Source of the DNA: Planctomycetaceae bacterium
Lineage (GTDB): Bacteria > Planctomycetota > Planctomycetia > Planctomycetales > Planctomycetaceae
Direction: 5' to 3'
Assembly (NCBI GenBank): GCA_018699955.1
Contig: JABISG010000054.1
Location: 1-64,000 of the forward strand
DNA: 64,000 nucleotides
Position 1 is the stretch's first letter. Each line of letters starts with the position of its first letter. The position numbers and the translations under genes are program-made. Below the pieces are notes generated by a model. It was not told the origin of the DNA. It was given only the letters and a program-made list of their open reading frames with translations, and did not search any database. This document shows, piece by piece, positions 16,254 to 26,522 of the stretch.

Positions 16254-18572
16254 TCACATTTGGCCAGCGTGACTTACATAAACAGGACTACTCCAGGCCA
16301 TCGCCTGATCGACTTGAGTCACTCGCAGCCAATACGGCACAACTCCCGGCAGTGAAGTCGTGTCGATCCAACTCGCATCAAACTGTCGCCGTCCGTCCGT
16401 TCGAGGCGCTGGGCCGATCTTCACGAAACGGTCCACACCCCCGGCATCGACCGTGTGTTCTTTGCCCCGAACATCGCTCAATTTGACATCGAATTGCGTG
16501 TGTTCGGAATGGAAAGACAAAACCGTCGCCTGATCGCCGCGTACACGCACGACAATCCCCGTCGCATTCCCTGCCGTGGCGTTGGTCCATTCGACCCGCT
16601 CTTTCCCGACGGACTCAACGTGATCCGCGAACGACTGCACATTGATCGCTTCGACCAGTTCCAATTCGCCGTTCGCGACGGAAAGTGATCCATCCCACTG
16701 CACTCGTTGCAGCCGAGCTGTTCCCTTGCGTTCCGTGCCTCCCCAGAGCACGCGCAGCAGAATTCCGTCGTCATCGATATCGGCATCGTCGGAATCGAAC
16801 CTGGCGACCTGCCACATGTGGACCACTTCGGTCCCGCGAAGCAATTCCACACGTTCGATTGCATTCGTGCCTTCGACGCTGAAAGTGACTTGTGGATCGT
16901 CGTCGATTTGAATTTCCGACCCCATAGGAGCCTCGTTCACTTCGAACGACAAACGGATTCGTTCGCCAGACGTGGCGTAGCATCGCCGGGCTTGAAAGGC
17001 TTCCCAGAGCGATTCTCGCGTCAACTCTTTCGCATAGACGGCGGTCAATCCGTTTCGCAGATTGCGAATCAACCGTCGGCCTGGATGACATGCGCCGGGT
17101 CGGCCCATCACACCGTCAGTGCCGGCTGTGATTCCGACGCGATAGCCACGGCTGAGCACATCGTGGACGAACCATTCAGAGGTGCCGTGTGTGGAATGAA
17201 TCTCACACAGCTTTTCGATCTTTGGAGCGTGCCACTCCAGGTTCGTCATTCGACCACCCACGTGGATGTTTACCAACACGTCGAGATCGCTGAACGCTTC
17301 GACAAACTCCGGCCCTGTCCGCACGTCGGGTTCGGGATCGGGTTCGCTTTCAACAAAGAAGCGATCGCTGCGACGCAAACGCGGTTCATCTGACAGATAA
17401 AAAACGTTCCGGTCGCCACCGTCCTTCGTTAACGCACTCCATTCACAACCTAAGAACGGCACATAGCGTCCCGGCTCGTAGAACTCGTCGGTCACTTCGC
17501 GCGTGTGATTCCATTCGTCCAGCGTGACGTAATGATCGTTGGCTTGGTGAGTTGTAAACTGCAAGCCGGCGCAATCGCGACCGAAAGCATAATGTTCCTC
17601 CAGCGAACCGGCACCGCATCCAATTTCGGTCTGTCCTGAATGCACATCGCCCCAAAACAATTGGAGAGGCGGCTGCGTCTCTCGCACACGGATCTCATTC
17701 GTCGAGGCAACCAACATCTCGCCGCTGGTCGCGCGGAATCGAATATCTTTCGTCTGCGACACCGTAACGCGAAACTTTTCGATTGGCGGATCCGCGTCGT
17801 CCGTGTTGAGCCGTTCGACAGCCACATTGTCAGCCGCATCCAGCGACGTGGGTGAGACGGGCCGTGTTGGGTTGCCCCAGCGATCTTCCGAGCGAACGGT
17901 AACTTCGAATGGTTCACCGACCAAGGCATCTGATAGTGCGAACGCAACGAGACGAACCACTTTGTCCGGATCGAGTCGGAACGGCGGTTCGTCGACCAAA
18001 CGAATACGCTTTCCGTTGCCTTCGTGATCGATCAACATTAGAAAGCGTCCACGCCGGGCTGCGCATGTTGGAGCGCGCCAGCCGCCCGGACCACGTGTCG
18101 TATCGCCGCAGATGATCTTCACGCTGTCCCCGGATCTCAGTGTCCCTTCAGTCACCTTGACGGCCAGCATGTGATGCCAGGGTTCGATTCCCGCAATCCA
18201 CTTGTAGTCCGCGCTGATTGACACCGATTCGTCTGCGTCAGCATCGCCCGGAAGAAACTCCGTTCGCATGAAGCCATCGCCGCTCGGATCATCGGTCTGC
18301 AAATCGCTCCAATCAAAAGGCCACCGCCAAACCACAATCAACCGCCCGCCCGTCACAACCGGCTTCTCGCCAATCACGAACTCGAATTCAACCGTTGTTG
18401 GTTGGCTGACCGTCAACGCGTCGATCGGCGTGTGGGTTCCACGGCCGTGCAGTCGCAACCGCTCCTCGTCCGGCATATCGGAGCAGTGATGGAGTTCCGG
18501 TTTTCCCGGTGCAACGCGGCTGATGACGAGCATGATTTCATCCATCCCGGTGCGCACCGCCCACCAGGCCAT
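16254..18572 (-). CDS. DUF3604 domain-containing protein
   Basis: A 772-residue protein with no signal peptide. An N-terminal beta-rich region (about 1-310) precedes FWGDVHSGQTEIGCGAGS, the start of the DUF3604 region, which resembles PHP-type metallohydrolases (GD-H near the start). Further metal-site-like segments are FTTHQANDHYVTLDEW, FLGCEWSALTKDGGDRN, VNIHVGGRM and GITAGTDGVMGRPG. DUF3604 proteins are widespread in planctomycetes and marine bacteria, often within sugar or sulfonate/sulfate ester regions, with no settled activity. It is first in the run DUF3604, MFS, aldolase. The start is the ATG at 18572; ATG 18545 is an alternative nine codons in. Confidence 0.85.
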   Translation of the reverse strand: MAWWAVRTGMDEIMLVISRVAPGKPELHHCSDMPDEERLRLHGRGTHTPIDALTVSQPTTVEFEFVIGEKPVVTGGRLIVVWRWPFDWSDLQTDDPSGDGFMRTEFLPGDADADESVSISADYKWIAGIEPWHHMLAVKVTEGTLRSGDSVKIICGDTTRGPGGWRAPTCAARRGRFLMLIDHEGNGKRIRLVDEPPFRLDPDKVVRLVAFALSDALVGEPFEVTVRSEDRWGNPTRPVSPTSLDAADNVAVERLNTDDADPPIEKFRVTVSQTKDIRFRATSGEMLVASTNEIRVRETQPPLQLFWGDVHSGQTEIGCGAGSLEEHYAFGRDCAGLQFTTHQANDHYVTLDEWNHTREVTDEFYEPGRYVPFLGCEWSALTKDGGDRNVFYLSDEPRLRRSDRFFVESEPDPEPDVRTGPEFVEAFSDLDVLVNIHVGGRMTNLEWHAPKIEKLCEIHSTHGTSEWFVHDVLSRGYRVGITAGTDGVMGRPGACHPGRRLIRNLRNGLTAVYAKELTRESLWEAFQARRCYATSGERIRLSFEVNEAPMGSEIQIDDDPQVTFSVEGTNAIERVELLRGTEVVHMWQVARFDSDDADIDDDGILLRVLWGGTERKGTARLQRVQWDGSLSVANGELELVEAINVQSFADHVESVGKERVEWTNATAGNATGIVVRVRGDQATVLSFHSEHTQFDVKLSDVRGKEHTVDAGGVDRFVKIGPAPRTDGRRQFDASWIDTTSLPGVVPYWLRVTQVDQAMAWSSPVYVSHAGQM

Positions 18573-19021
18573 ACTGAACGTGTTTTGAAATTGCCTGAAT
18601 AACGAAAAACAGCTACCGCTCTCTCTTTGGGAACCACCCTAAGGAAACGGGCCGCAGCATGAAAGTCCTGACGAGATCTCCCGGCAGTCAGCCCGGTCAA
18701 GATTCCCTCACTCCGCATGGATCAATTAAAGCGGGTAAGGCCAGGGGCATTCCACGCCGGTGTTCGGGCACGTCACTGCCGAGTTCGGTCACGGCATTTC
18801 CGAGCGGTGTCGTCTTGGCGGTGAGCCAAAGAGGCCGCACATGGATTGAGTCCAGAGGGCGGACGCGATCGAGTCGCCGGTGGAGTGAGAAGCCGAGAGA
18901 GAACACCCCCTGACTTTGCAAAAGTCGAGGAGTTGAAACTCTTGGGTCGCGTCAGCCCGACCAGTTGGGTGGAGGCGTTCGCAATGCCGTCGTCCAAATT
19001 GTCAGACGTTCGGGCCTCGGC
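18573..19021. other. Intergenic region, no gene seen
   Basis: These 449 bases lie between the start of the DUF3604 gene and the end of the M48 protease gene, both on the minus strand. Small open frames overlap each other on both strands without start signals or family features. The promoter for the DUF3604-MFS-aldolase run should be here. Confidence 0.5.
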
Positions 19022-19894
19022 TCAACGAGCCAGATACTCGCCGATGCCGTGGCGAGTGCCGGCTTTGCTGTATTCTTCCATTGCTTTGGGCAACAGCGCT
19101 CGCAGGTCGTCGGCGCGGCGTTGGTCAGCGGGGTGTGTCGAGAGAAACTCGGCTGGCGAATCCCCGCCCTTGGCTCCGGCGAATCGCTCCCAGAATCTCG
19201 GTGCTTCTTCTGGTTCATAGCCCGCTTTGGCCATCATCAGCAGGCCGATGTGATCGGCTTCGGATTCCTGTTTGCGGCTGTAAGGCAGCATGACACCATA
19301 CTGCGATGCGACGCCGTAGGCCGACAGAATGACTTTCTGCTCGCTTTCGCTGCGCTGCCGGGTTGCAAATTGAACACCTTTTTGAATGCCCGTCTGTAAT
19401 GCCGCGTGACTCATGCGTTCGCCACCATGACGAGCCAGCGCGTGTGCAATTTCGTGCGACATCACCACTGCCAATCCTGCTTCATTCTGGCAGATGGGAA
19501 GAATTCCTTCGTGGATTGCCACCTTGCCGCCGGGCAGCGCAAAGGCGTTTTGTTGTTCGGACGCGATGACTTTGAACTCCCAGTCGTAATCGGGACGATC
19601 GGCAACGGCGGCGATTCGCTTTCCGACGCGATTGACCATGTCAATATACTGCTGATTGGTCGAGAGTTTTTCTTTCGCAAGAATCTCTCCGTAGGCATCA
19701 ACGCCCATCGCCACTTCCTGTTTCTCGGGGACGACCAATAATTGCCTGCGGCCGGTCACCGGCGTGCTGTGGCAACCGGTCCAACCCGCCAGACAAACGG
19801 CAGCCAGCAAAACAATGACAGCCGTCATTTGTGAACGGCGGGAGAATCGCGAAAGAAATGTCATGCCCGCACTCCGTGCAGCGAATGAATTCAT
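19022..19894 (-). CDS. M48 family metallopeptidase lipoprotein
   Basis: The 290-residue protein has a hydrophobic leader ending in lipobox LAGWTGC (Cys41), so it is likely lipid-anchored in the cell envelope. The M48 zinc site is clear: HEIAH at 147-151 and the third ligand Glu in ESEAD (210-214), with the usual preceding segment NAFALPGGKVAIHEGIL. It resembles the YcaL/LoiP/BepA group, which handles misfolded envelope proteins. A start at residue 11 (19864) would give a more typical lipoprotein signal length. No partner gene is adjacent. Confidence 0.9.
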   Translation of the reverse strand: MNSFAARSAGMTFLSRFSRRSQMTAVIVLLAAVCLAGWTGCHSTPVTGRRQLLVVPEKQEVAMGVDAYGEILAKEKLSTNQQYIDMVNRVGKRIAAVADRPDYDWEFKVIASEQQNAFALPGGKVAIHEGILPICQNEAGLAVVMSHEIAHALARHGGERMSHAALQTGIQKGVQFATRQRSESEQKVILSAYGVASQYGVMLPYSRKQESEADHIGLLMMAKAGYEPEEAPRFWERFAGAKGGDSPAEFLSTHPADQRRADDLRALLPKAMEEYSKAGTRHGIGEYLAR

Positions 19895-19999
19895 GTTGAA
19901 AAAACGGTGCGGGACTATAGGAAAAGGCCGTGAGAGCTACAAGACCGACCATCGGCAAACAATCGGCAGTTTCTGCCGATTGAAACTGTCAGATAACCC

Positions 20000-20133
20000 C
20001 ACGGGGCGTAGCCCGTGAGCTTTGAGAGTTGGTCGCACAGGCGAGCGGCCGGCTTTATGCCGGCCGACACCTGCAATTTCCGTATACGTCCGCTTGATTC
20101 GCCCCAACAGCGGACTTACGCCCACCGCTCGCC
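20000..20133. repeat. Palindromic intergenic repeat, GCGAGCGG family, copy 1
   Basis: Two nested structures occur upstream of the UDP-glucuronate decarboxylase gene. CACGGG/CCCGTG makes a hairpin at 20000-20017. At 20040-20133, GGCGAGCGG and CCGCTCGCC form an outer stem; directly inside the left arm is the perfect hairpin CGGCCGGC-TTTAT-GCCGGCCG (20046-20066). Related copies are at 22149-22254, 23261-23283 and 60755-60848. Confidence 0.8.
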
Positions 20134-20272
20134 TGAATCATCTGGGTGACCGGCGTCCAAGCCATCACCGTTGCAGTGGAATTCGTTGCTCGCTAGAACG
20201 TGGGAAGACGATTGACTGCCGATCGTACAGGCGACGGCGATTTCATATTCTGACTCCACTATCGGCCATTCC

Positions 20273-21217
20273 ATGACATCAATTCTCGTAACCGGCGGAG
20301 CTGGGTTTGTCGGCAGCCATTTGTGCGACCGGTTGATCGAGCGGGGCGACGAAGTTCTCTGCCTCGACAACTTTTTCACCGGCCGAAAGGTCAATGTCGA
20401 ACATCTGATCGGCCATCCTCGTTTCGAGTTGATCCGCCACGACATCGTGCATCCGGTGTTTCTGGAAGTCGATCAGATTTACAATATGGCGTGTCCAGCA
20501 TCGCCGGAGGCGTACCAATTCAATCCAATCAAAACCATCAAGACTTCAACGGTCGGCATGGTGAATATTCTGGGGTTGGCCAAACGCTGTCGAGCGCGTG
20601 TACTGCAAGCGTCGACATCGGAAGTTTACGGCGACCCGACCGTGCATCCACAAACCGAGGATTACTGGGGGCACGTCAACCCGATTGGCCCCCGCAGTTG
20701 TTACGATGAAGGCAAACGCGTCGCCGAATCATTGTGCATCAACTACCACCTGGCGCATGCCGTCGAAATCCGGATCGTTCGCATCTTCAACACTTACGGA
20801 CCGCGCATGGACCCCGGTGATGGGCGTGTCATCTCCAACTTCATTATGCAGGCGTTGCGCGGTGAACCGTTGACAATTTACGGCGATGGTTCGCAGACGC
20901 GGTCGTTCTGTTTCGTCGATGATCTCGTGGAAGGTCTCATTCGATTGATGAATCAAGATGAGGAAACCGGACCGGTCAATATTGGTAACCCCATCGAAAA
21001 CTCGATGATCCAACTCGCCGAAAGCGTTCTCGCGGAAACGGGATCGAAATCGACGCTAACACACGTTGAACTTCCGGCCGACGACCCCAAACAGCGCTGC
21101 CCCGATATTTCCAAAGCGAAACAATTTCTCGACTGGTCACCACAGGTCGATTTGAAAACCGGACTGGCGAAGACTGTCGAATACTACAGAAACTTTATCG
21201 CGCAGTCGGACAAATAA
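20273..21217 (+). CDS. UDP-glucuronate decarboxylase (UDP-xylose synthase), SDR family
   Basis: The 314-residue protein is a close match to extended SDR UDP-glucuronic acid decarboxylases, which convert UDP-glucuronate to UDP-xylose using bound NAD. Visible features are the Rossmann start [10 protein letters not shown] (7-16), LDNFFTGRK, the ACPASP segment, [10 protein letters not shown] and the catalytic YDEGK (Tyr144, Lys148), then IFNTYGPRM. Length is typical of soluble bacterial enzymes. It is followed 29 bases later by rmlA, so the two nucleotide-sugar genes likely form an operon feeding surface polysaccharide or glycan synthesis. Cytoplasmic. Confidence 0.93.
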   Translation: MTSILVTGGAGFVGSHLCDRLIERGDEVLCLDNFFTGRKVNVEHLIGHPRFELIRHDIVHPVFLEVDQIYNMACPASPEAYQFNPIKTIKTSTVGMVNILGLAKRCRARVLQASTSEVYGDPTVHPQTEDYWGHVNPIGPRSCYDEGKRVAESLCINYHLAHAVEIRIVRIFNTYGPRMDPGDGRVISNFIMQALRGEPLTIYGDGSQTRSFCFVDDLVEGLIRLMNQDEETGPVNIGNPIENSMIQLAESVLAETGSKSTLTHVELPADDPKQRCPDISKAKQFLDWSPQVDLKTGLAKTVEYYRNFIAQSDK

Positions 21218-21246
21218 TTGGGTACTGGCGGATGAGGAGCCTTGAT

Positions 21247-22134
21247 ATGCCGAAATCCGGATCGGAGCGAATCGGCATTATTTTGGCCGGCGGATCGGGA
21301 ACACGGCTGTATCCGGCCACGCGCGTCGTTAGCAAACAGTTGCTGCCGGTGTACGACAAGCCGATGATTTTCTACCCGCTGACGACGTTGATGTTGGCCG
21401 GCATTCGCTCGATTCTCATCATCAGCACGCCACAAGACCTGCCGCTGTTCCAACGGCTGTTGGGCGATGGATCGCAGTGGGGGCTTGATTTTCATTTTGC
21501 CGAACAGACCGAACCGCGCGGTTTGGCCGATGCATTTCTCGTCGGCGAATCATTCATCGACGGGCGGTCGCCGTGCCTCATTCTTGGCGACAACATTTTC
21601 TACGGGCATAGCCTCAGCCGGAATCTGCAATCCGCCTATCAACAGAACGCCGGCGCGACGGTCTTTGCCTATCACGTCAGCGACCCGGAGCGTTACGGTG
21701 TCGTCGTGCTGGATGACGACGGCCGTCCGACAGAGATTGAAGAAAAGCCAAAAAAACCGCGATCGCATTTTGCCGTCACCGGACTGTATTTCTACGACGC
21801 CGATGTCGTCGAGATTGCGCGAAACCTCAAACCATCTCCACGGGGCGAGTTGGAAATCACCGACGTCAACCGCGTCTACCTTGAGCGGGGTGACCTCAAC
21901 GTCGAGATTATGGGCCGCGGCAGTGCCTGGCTCGATACCGGAACGCACGAGTCGCTTCTCGAAGCCAGCTCTTTCGTCCATACGCTCGAAACGCGGCAAG
22001 GTCTGAAAGTCGCCTGCCCCGAAGAAATCGCCTGGCGAATGGGTGACATCGACGACGCCCAACTTGAGAAACTGGCCGAACCCTTGCGCGGCAACAGTTA
22101 CGGCAGTTACCTGTTGGGCCTCATTGGCGGTTGA
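21247..22134 (+). CDS. rmlA: Glucose-1-phosphate thymidylyltransferase
   Basis: Starting at MPKSGSER (21247; an upstream ATG at 21232 is possible), the 295-residue protein carries the nucleotidyltransferase signature [13 protein letters not shown], the Lys-containing [26 protein letters not shown] for the metal-binding Asp, [20 protein letters not shown] and the C-terminal [11 protein letters not shown]. These are diagnostic of RmlA/RfbA, which makes dTDP-glucose from glucose-1-phosphate and dTTP for dTDP-rhamnose and related sugars. The other rml genes are not in the window. Likely co-transcribed with the decarboxylase gene before it. Confidence 0.92.
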   Translation: MPKSGSERIGIILAGGSGTRLYPATRVVSKQLLPVYDKPMIFYPLTTLMLAGIRSILIISTPQDLPLFQRLLGDGSQWGLDFHFAEQTEPRGLADAFLVGESFIDGRSPCLILGDNIFYGHSLSRNLQSAYQQNAGATVFAYHVSDPERYGVVVLDDDGRPTEIEEKPKKPRSHFAVTGLYFYDADVVEIARNLKPSPRGELEITDVNRVYLERGDLNVEIMGRGSAWLDTGTHESLLEASSFVHTLETRQGLKVACPEEIAWRMGDIDDAQLEKLAEPLRGNSYGSYLLGLIGG

Positions 22135-22148
22135 TGGCGAGACACCAA

Positions 22149-22254
22149 GCGAGCGGCCGGCTTTATGCCGGTTGCTTCTTCAGGTTGCCTGTGACGTACG
22201 AGCGATCAAAGCCAACACGCGACTCGACCGTGGGCATAAAGCCCACGGCTCGCC
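22149..22254. repeat. Palindromic intergenic repeat, GCGAGCGG family, copy 2
   Basis: GCGAGCGGCCGGCTTTATGC begins at 22149 and its short hairpin closes at 22171. The right end is the perfect hairpin CCGTGGGC-ATAAA-GCCCACGG (22228-22248) followed by CTCGCC. It fills the gap between the convergent ends of rmlA and the DUF1573 gene, where it could terminate both transcripts, though there is no T run. Confidence 0.8.
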
Positions 22255-22257
22255 TTG

Positions 22258-23094
22258 TTATTTCCGCTCTAGTCTCTCGACAGTCGGCTCTTGGTTCTTC
22301 GTTCCGCCGACTTGTTGAATCGCACGATCCGGTCCTTGTATCCACAACGGCACGCGCAAGACAGGATAGGTTGGGTCGTCGGTTTTCAGATTGAGAAGCG
22401 TTTGATGTTTTCCGGGTGGAATGCTGCCGGACACTGTTACCTCGACCCTGGTCGTTCGATAGCCGGCCGACATTGTCTTTGCCGGTTCGATGGTAACGGA
22501 AACGTACGGCGACTTGCAGGTTCCTTCCAGCACGTTCATCTCCGCATCGCGATAATCGGAGATGTTGATTTCCCGTTTGGTGGCATCGCGACCCAGTTGA
22601 TAGAAAATCAACGCACGCGGATGCACGACCACCTTGCGTTCGGGCAGAACGAAGTCGAACCCAAGTTGAACTTGCCTCGATTTGGAATCCTCGTACAACA
22701 CATCGACATAGTACTCTTTCTGCCCCGATTTCTCGCCGGCGGTTTCAACGCGAACGAAGAACTCGCCCGATTCGCCCGGCTCGTAAATCCGCTTGGGAAG
22801 CCGTGGATTAAGGCAGCCGCAACTCGGTTTCAAATCGGTGATGGTTATTGTGCGGTCACTGCGATTGGTGAATCGGAAGCGTCCTTCCAGCATGGGAATG
22901 GGCGGCACTTCACCCAGATCGACCAGGTACTGCTCAAACACCAAACCGGCAGGCTCTTCACCGACCTGCGGCTGCTGCGGAGTCGGTCCCATTGCATGGG
23001 CAACAACGGCACACACAAACGGCAGCAGCACTGCCGCGTAAAGCAGGTTGCGATAGCCGGTTTTGGTGGGCGATTGTTCGGCGGGTTTGGCCAT
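22258..23094 (-). CDS. DUF1573 domain-containing membrane-anchored protein
   Basis: From MAKPAEQ (23094) the protein has 278 residues; the longer open frame upstream is not protein-like. A single hydrophobic segment (about 17-36) anchors or exports it. Residues about 50-150 fit DUF1573: VDLGEVPPIP, then FRFTNRSDRTITITDLKPSCGC (SCGC at 91-94). The family is common in Bacteroidetes and planctomycetes and is thought to be an immunoglobulin-like envelope domain with no known activity. The rest continues with beta-strands. The stop lies 4 bases past a palindromic repeat. Confidence 0.85.
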   Translation of the reverse strand: MAKPAEQSPTKTGYRNLLYAAVLLPFVCAVVAHAMGPTPQQPQVGEEPAGLVFEQYLVDLGEVPPIPMLEGRFRFTNRSDRTITITDLKPSCGCLNPRLPKRIYEPGESGEFFVRVETAGEKSGQKEYYVDVLYEDSKSRQVQLGFDFVLPERKVVVHPRALIFYQLGRDATKREINISDYRDAEMNVLEGTCKSPYVSVTIEPAKTMSAGYRTTRVEVTVSGSIPPGKHQTLLNLKTDDPTYPVLRVPLWIQGPDRAIQQVGGTKNQEPTVERLERK

Positions 23095-23260
23095 CGATTG
23101 CGGTCTCGGCAAAGGCGAATGAATGGGTAGGAACAAATTGGGAAACAAGTCAGGCGAGATGGGAAAAACGCTTGCATGCACTTGTTCAGTTGGGAAGGAC
23201 GCGGGTTCTAGCAGAAGAGCCTGAATGCGACAAGACGAGCAGGTTCGCACTTCATTCGTA

Positions 23261-23283
23261 GCGAGCCGCCGGCTTAATGCCGG
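23261..23283. repeat. Palindromic intergenic repeat, GCGAGCGG family, partial copy 3
   Basis: GCGAGCCGCCGGCTTAATGC starts at 23261 and closes with CGG at 23283. It is the left half only, with one changed base in the arm compared with copies 1 and 2. The remaining 438 bases between the DUF1573 start and the next gene at 23533 hold nothing else recognisable. Confidence 0.65.
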
Positions 23284-23532
23284 TCGGGTGTATCAAAGTC
23301 TCTGTGTACTCAAATGCTTGCAAACAGCAGGGAACCAACATCGTGCGGTGGCGTCATTGGAGAAAATCCGCTATTTCTACGAAGCGCGACGCGGCCTCAC
23401 CGGGTATAGTCTGGACAGTCGCACATTTCGAGATCAGGAAACGCGTCGCTGCAATTTGAAGAGAGGCGACGTCTTTGCTGCCATAATCTACCAACACAAA
23501 GCCATTCCCCACCTGTTAAGAGGTTCTATCTC

Positions 23533-25269
23533 ATGCAGCGCATTTGCCGAAGTGTTCTCGTCGTTCTTGCCGTCCTCTGCAGCAGCGTCGCCCTTCGCGC
23601 GGCCGACAATCCACTGAAAGCAATTCCCGACGACGCCGGCGTGATCATTCGTTGGCAGAAGCCAACTGAGACCGTCAAGAAAGCCGTGGCGTTCGTCAGC
23701 AAAGTCGATCCCGATTCGGGGCCACTCCTGGGGCCGCTCAGCCTTGGCATTGGTGTTGCGATTTCCAATCCGGCATTGGCCGGCCTCGACACAAAACGCG
23801 ACTGGTACGTTGCCGTCTTTCCCAAAGCCGAAGGCGATCCCGGCATCGTCTTTGCCATTCCCACAACCGACGCCGACGCAATGCAAGCGGCAATCGTCGG
23901 TGAGTTCAACTTTGCGAAGTATGAAGATTGGCTGCTCTACGCTGACGACAAGACTCTCATCGAGAAGATTCAGACGCAAATTGACGGGAAAGAGAAATCA
24001 ATCGACGCGCTGATCGAAAAAGAGTCGGTTGCTGTCGCGGACCGCAACGATCTCTCGGTGTATTTCAACGTTACCCAGTTGCGCATCGTTTACAAGGATC
24101 AACTGGACGTCGCCGAAGAACAGATTGATACCGAACTGGGACAATTACAGAATATCGCGCCAGTGGCCCCCGGCATCAATCTGAAGCCGATGCTGGATAT
24201 GTACTCCAAATTTGCCCACGGCATGATGCAAACGGTCAAAGACACACAGGGATTCACGCTGGGAATATCGATTGCCGAAGAGAGTGTCGATGTGGAAACG
24301 CTGGCCCGTGTCACGGCCGATTCGGCGACCGACAAGGTGCTGCAAGCCAACAAGAAATCCGATCTGAAAAACCTCGATGGGTTGCCCGCCAACAGTCACG
24401 TGTATGTCGGTGCCAGCGGCAATACCAACGGCCTTGTCGGCATCGGGACGAAGATGTCAGCCGCCATGTTTACCGGCGAAGGTGAGACGAAAGAAGCTTT
24501 CGAAAAGGCGTCGAAAGAATTGTCGAAATTGGATTTCGGCTCGTTCCTCATGTCGTTCGGCATCGGTAACGCCGACGGGGGAGTTTTGCGGGTTGCCAAT
24601 GTCATCAACGTCAAACCGACCGACAAGATGCGAGATCTGACCCGCGAGATGACTCGCAGCATGGGAAAGATAAACGTCGGCCCCGTTAAGCAGAGTATTG
24701 AATTGAAAGCCGACGCGGAAAAATATGGCGACTACACTGGCGACCTGGTGACCACCCACCAGGAAGTGAACCCCGAACTGGACCCGCTGGGGATTCAAAC
24801 GCAGATGAACCGTATTCTCTACGGCGAGGAAGGCCAGGTTCAGCGGATCGTTTATCTGAGGGACTCAATGGCTCAAACGATGGGCGGAGGCCGTGGGGCG
24901 ATGGAACAGTTGCTCAAGTCGCTGGCCGCCGCGGACGGCAAAACCGGCGACACCAAACCAGCCAACACGGCGGCTGCGACGGTCCGTTCCAAACTATCGC
25001 CCGAGGCGAATCTGGTTGCTATGGTCGATTTGCCGTCGCTCATCGTCGATCTGCTGCAGGCGGTCATTCAGGCGATCCAGCTTCCCATACCGATCGACGC
25101 GGACGGTTTGAAGAAGAGCATCGGCGAGAAGCGATCATACGTTGGCATCTCATTTGCCGGCGGCCCGCAATCAGCACACGCCAAGTTGCACGTCCCGGTG
25201 TTACAGGCAAAGAACGTGGCCACACTGGTGAAATTGATTCAGCAAATGGTGGCACAACCGCAGTTCTAA
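23533..25269 (+). CDS. Large exported protein of unknown function
   Basis: The 578-residue protein has a clear signal peptide (MQRICRSVLVVLAVL to ALRAAD, about 24 residues). The mature part is a mixed alpha/beta sequence with no catalytic motif that I recognise. Segments such as AIPDDAGVIIRW at the start and WYVAVFPKAEGDPGIVFAIP, followed by DWLLYADDKTLIEKIQ, recall DUF3352-like planctomycete and cyanobacterial exported proteins; this is a weak resemblance. Upstream CTGTTAAGAGG gives a possible ribosome site. The next gene begins 183 bases later in the same direction. Confidence 0.75.
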   Translation: MQRICRSVLVVLAVLCSSVALRAADNPLKAIPDDAGVIIRWQKPTETVKKAVAFVSKVDPDSGPLLGPLSLGIGVAISNPALAGLDTKRDWYVAVFPKAEGDPGIVFAIPTTDADAMQAAIVGEFNFAKYEDWLLYADDKTLIEKIQTQIDGKEKSIDALIEKESVAVADRNDLSVYFNVTQLRIVYKDQLDVAEEQIDTELGQLQNIAPVAPGINLKPMLDMYSKFAHGMMQTVKDTQGFTLGISIAEESVDVETLARVTADSATDKVLQANKKSDLKNLDGLPANSHVYVGASGNTNGLVGIGTKMSAAMFTGEGETKEAFEKASKELSKLDFGSFLMSFGIGNADGGVLRVANVINVKPTDKMRDLTREMTRSMGKINVGPVKQSIELKADAEKYGDYTGDLVTTHQEVNPELDPLGIQTQMNRILYGEEGQVQRIVYLRDSMAQTMGGGRGAMEQLLKSLAAADGKTGDTKPANTAAATVRSKLSPEANLVAMVDLPSLIVDLLQAVIQAIQLPIPIDADGLKKSIGEKRSYVGISFAGGPQSAHAKLHVPVLQAKNVATLVKLIQQMVAQPQF

Positions 25270-25452
25270 TCGCCGGCATTTCGTTGCCAGGAATTCGTCG
25301 GAAAGAAAGGTCTCGTGGCATTCACGTGAACTCTCCGGCGGAATCTGCCGTTGACGTCATCGGCAGAATCGGGCGATGATAGGCATGTTGCGACCAGCTT
25401 CCGCGAGACATTTTTCGCTCTGGTTGCTGGCCGTATTGGCGGTGAGGAAGCA

Positions 25453-26160
25453 ATGAGTCCAACGGAAACCGACCAAATCAACCCGACAACGCCGGTGCGT
25501 TCGCGTTGGCCGCACATTGTCGGTGTCATCGCCGGCATTGCGTTGTTGGCCGGCATCATTTTGTTGTGGACGGGATCGACGCCGGACAGCGAGTCGTCGG
25601 AGCGTTCGGCGCTCGGTTCGACAATGAGTGTTGGAAACGCGGGTAAGTCGTCGCAAGTGCCGCTGCCGATTGGCTTACCGAACATCGCATCACCGTCTTC
25701 TGTCGGAATACAACGCAAAACTAAGTCAGCCGATAAGTCGCAACAAACAACGGAAACGGCAGCCGTTGCACCCGACTCCACAAACGGAGCATTCGAGAAA
25801 GCGATACTGGGGACTTGGAAACAGTACAGCTACGGACACCGCCTGTTGAAGGTCTTGGACGATGGAACGGCCACCATTGATGTCAAACTCGACGGGCTGT
25901 ATGCCCTGACCTTGGGTGAGAAGATGCATTTTGACATCGAATGGAAAATTGAGGACGACACGCTCGTCTTCAAGACGGTAGGCGGCACGCCGGAATCGAG
26001 CATCAATACGGTTCAGTCGATTTACGGCGACAACCGCGTCTACCGAATTCTCGAAATCAACGAGAAACAGATGCTGCTGCAGGAAGACGAAGAAAAGAAG
26101 ACTCCCTGGGACCGCGTGACCGAAGAGGAGTCTCCGGAAAAGGCCAAGTCGTCTCGCTGA
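25453..26160 (+). CDS. Single-pass membrane protein with lipocalin-like C-terminal domain
   Basis: ATG 25453 is preferred because GAGGAAG (25444-25450) lies just before it; the frame is open further upstream but without a leader. The protein of 235 residues has one transmembrane segment (HIVGVIAGIALLAGIILLW, about 20-38), a Ser/Thr-rich linker, and a C-terminal region starting LGTWKQYSYGHRLLKVLDDG that looks like a small beta-barrel or lipocalin-like domain. The topology places that domain outside the cytoplasm. Function unknown. The family call is inference from pattern. Confidence 0.7.
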   Translation: MSPTETDQINPTTPVRSRWPHIVGVIAGIALLAGIILLWTGSTPDSESSERSALGSTMSVGNAGKSSQVPLPIGLPNIASPSSVGIQRKTKSADKSQQTTETAAVAPDSTNGAFEKAILGTWKQYSYGHRLLKVLDDGTATIDVKLDGLYALTLGEKMHFDIEWKIEDDTLVFKTVGGTPESSINTVQSIYGDNRVYRILEINEKQMLLQEDEEKKTPWDRVTEEESPEKAKSSR

Positions 26161-26522
26161 GACGATCGGACTTTTCGTTCTCACATCGCCCCTCAATTGG
26201 CGATGCGCCCTGGGCAGTTCGTAGTGACCGCATTCATGCGGTTCGATTGCTGCCTCTCGCGTCGAAACCCCGTAAACCGACAAGCGACCGGAAAGCATCC
26301 TGCGCCGAGTCCGCCCGTCGAGCAAATTTGAATGTGTCAAGCAAATTCGATTGTGGCCCGTGTGCGTTCTGTGCCGATTATTCTGGTGTGGCTCCCTCTT
26401 TCCGTTGGTGGAAGTTGGGAGATGGGGGGACTGCATCACTTGCGGAAAACGGCGAACCGTGCTCGGTTCGTTGTCGCCCCCGTTTGGCGAAATTGAAGCC
26501 GCAAATTCTGCCGGAGACTGGC

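Noticed and set aside
18177..18194. A GGGTTCGATTCCCGC sequence resembling a tRNA T arm
   Set aside because: It lies inside the DUF3604 coding region, and no acceptor, D or anticodon stem can be formed around it.
18659..18913. Open frames on both strands in the 18.6-19.0 kb gap
   Set aside because: They overlap each other, are Arg/Ser-rich and have no ribosome site or domain.
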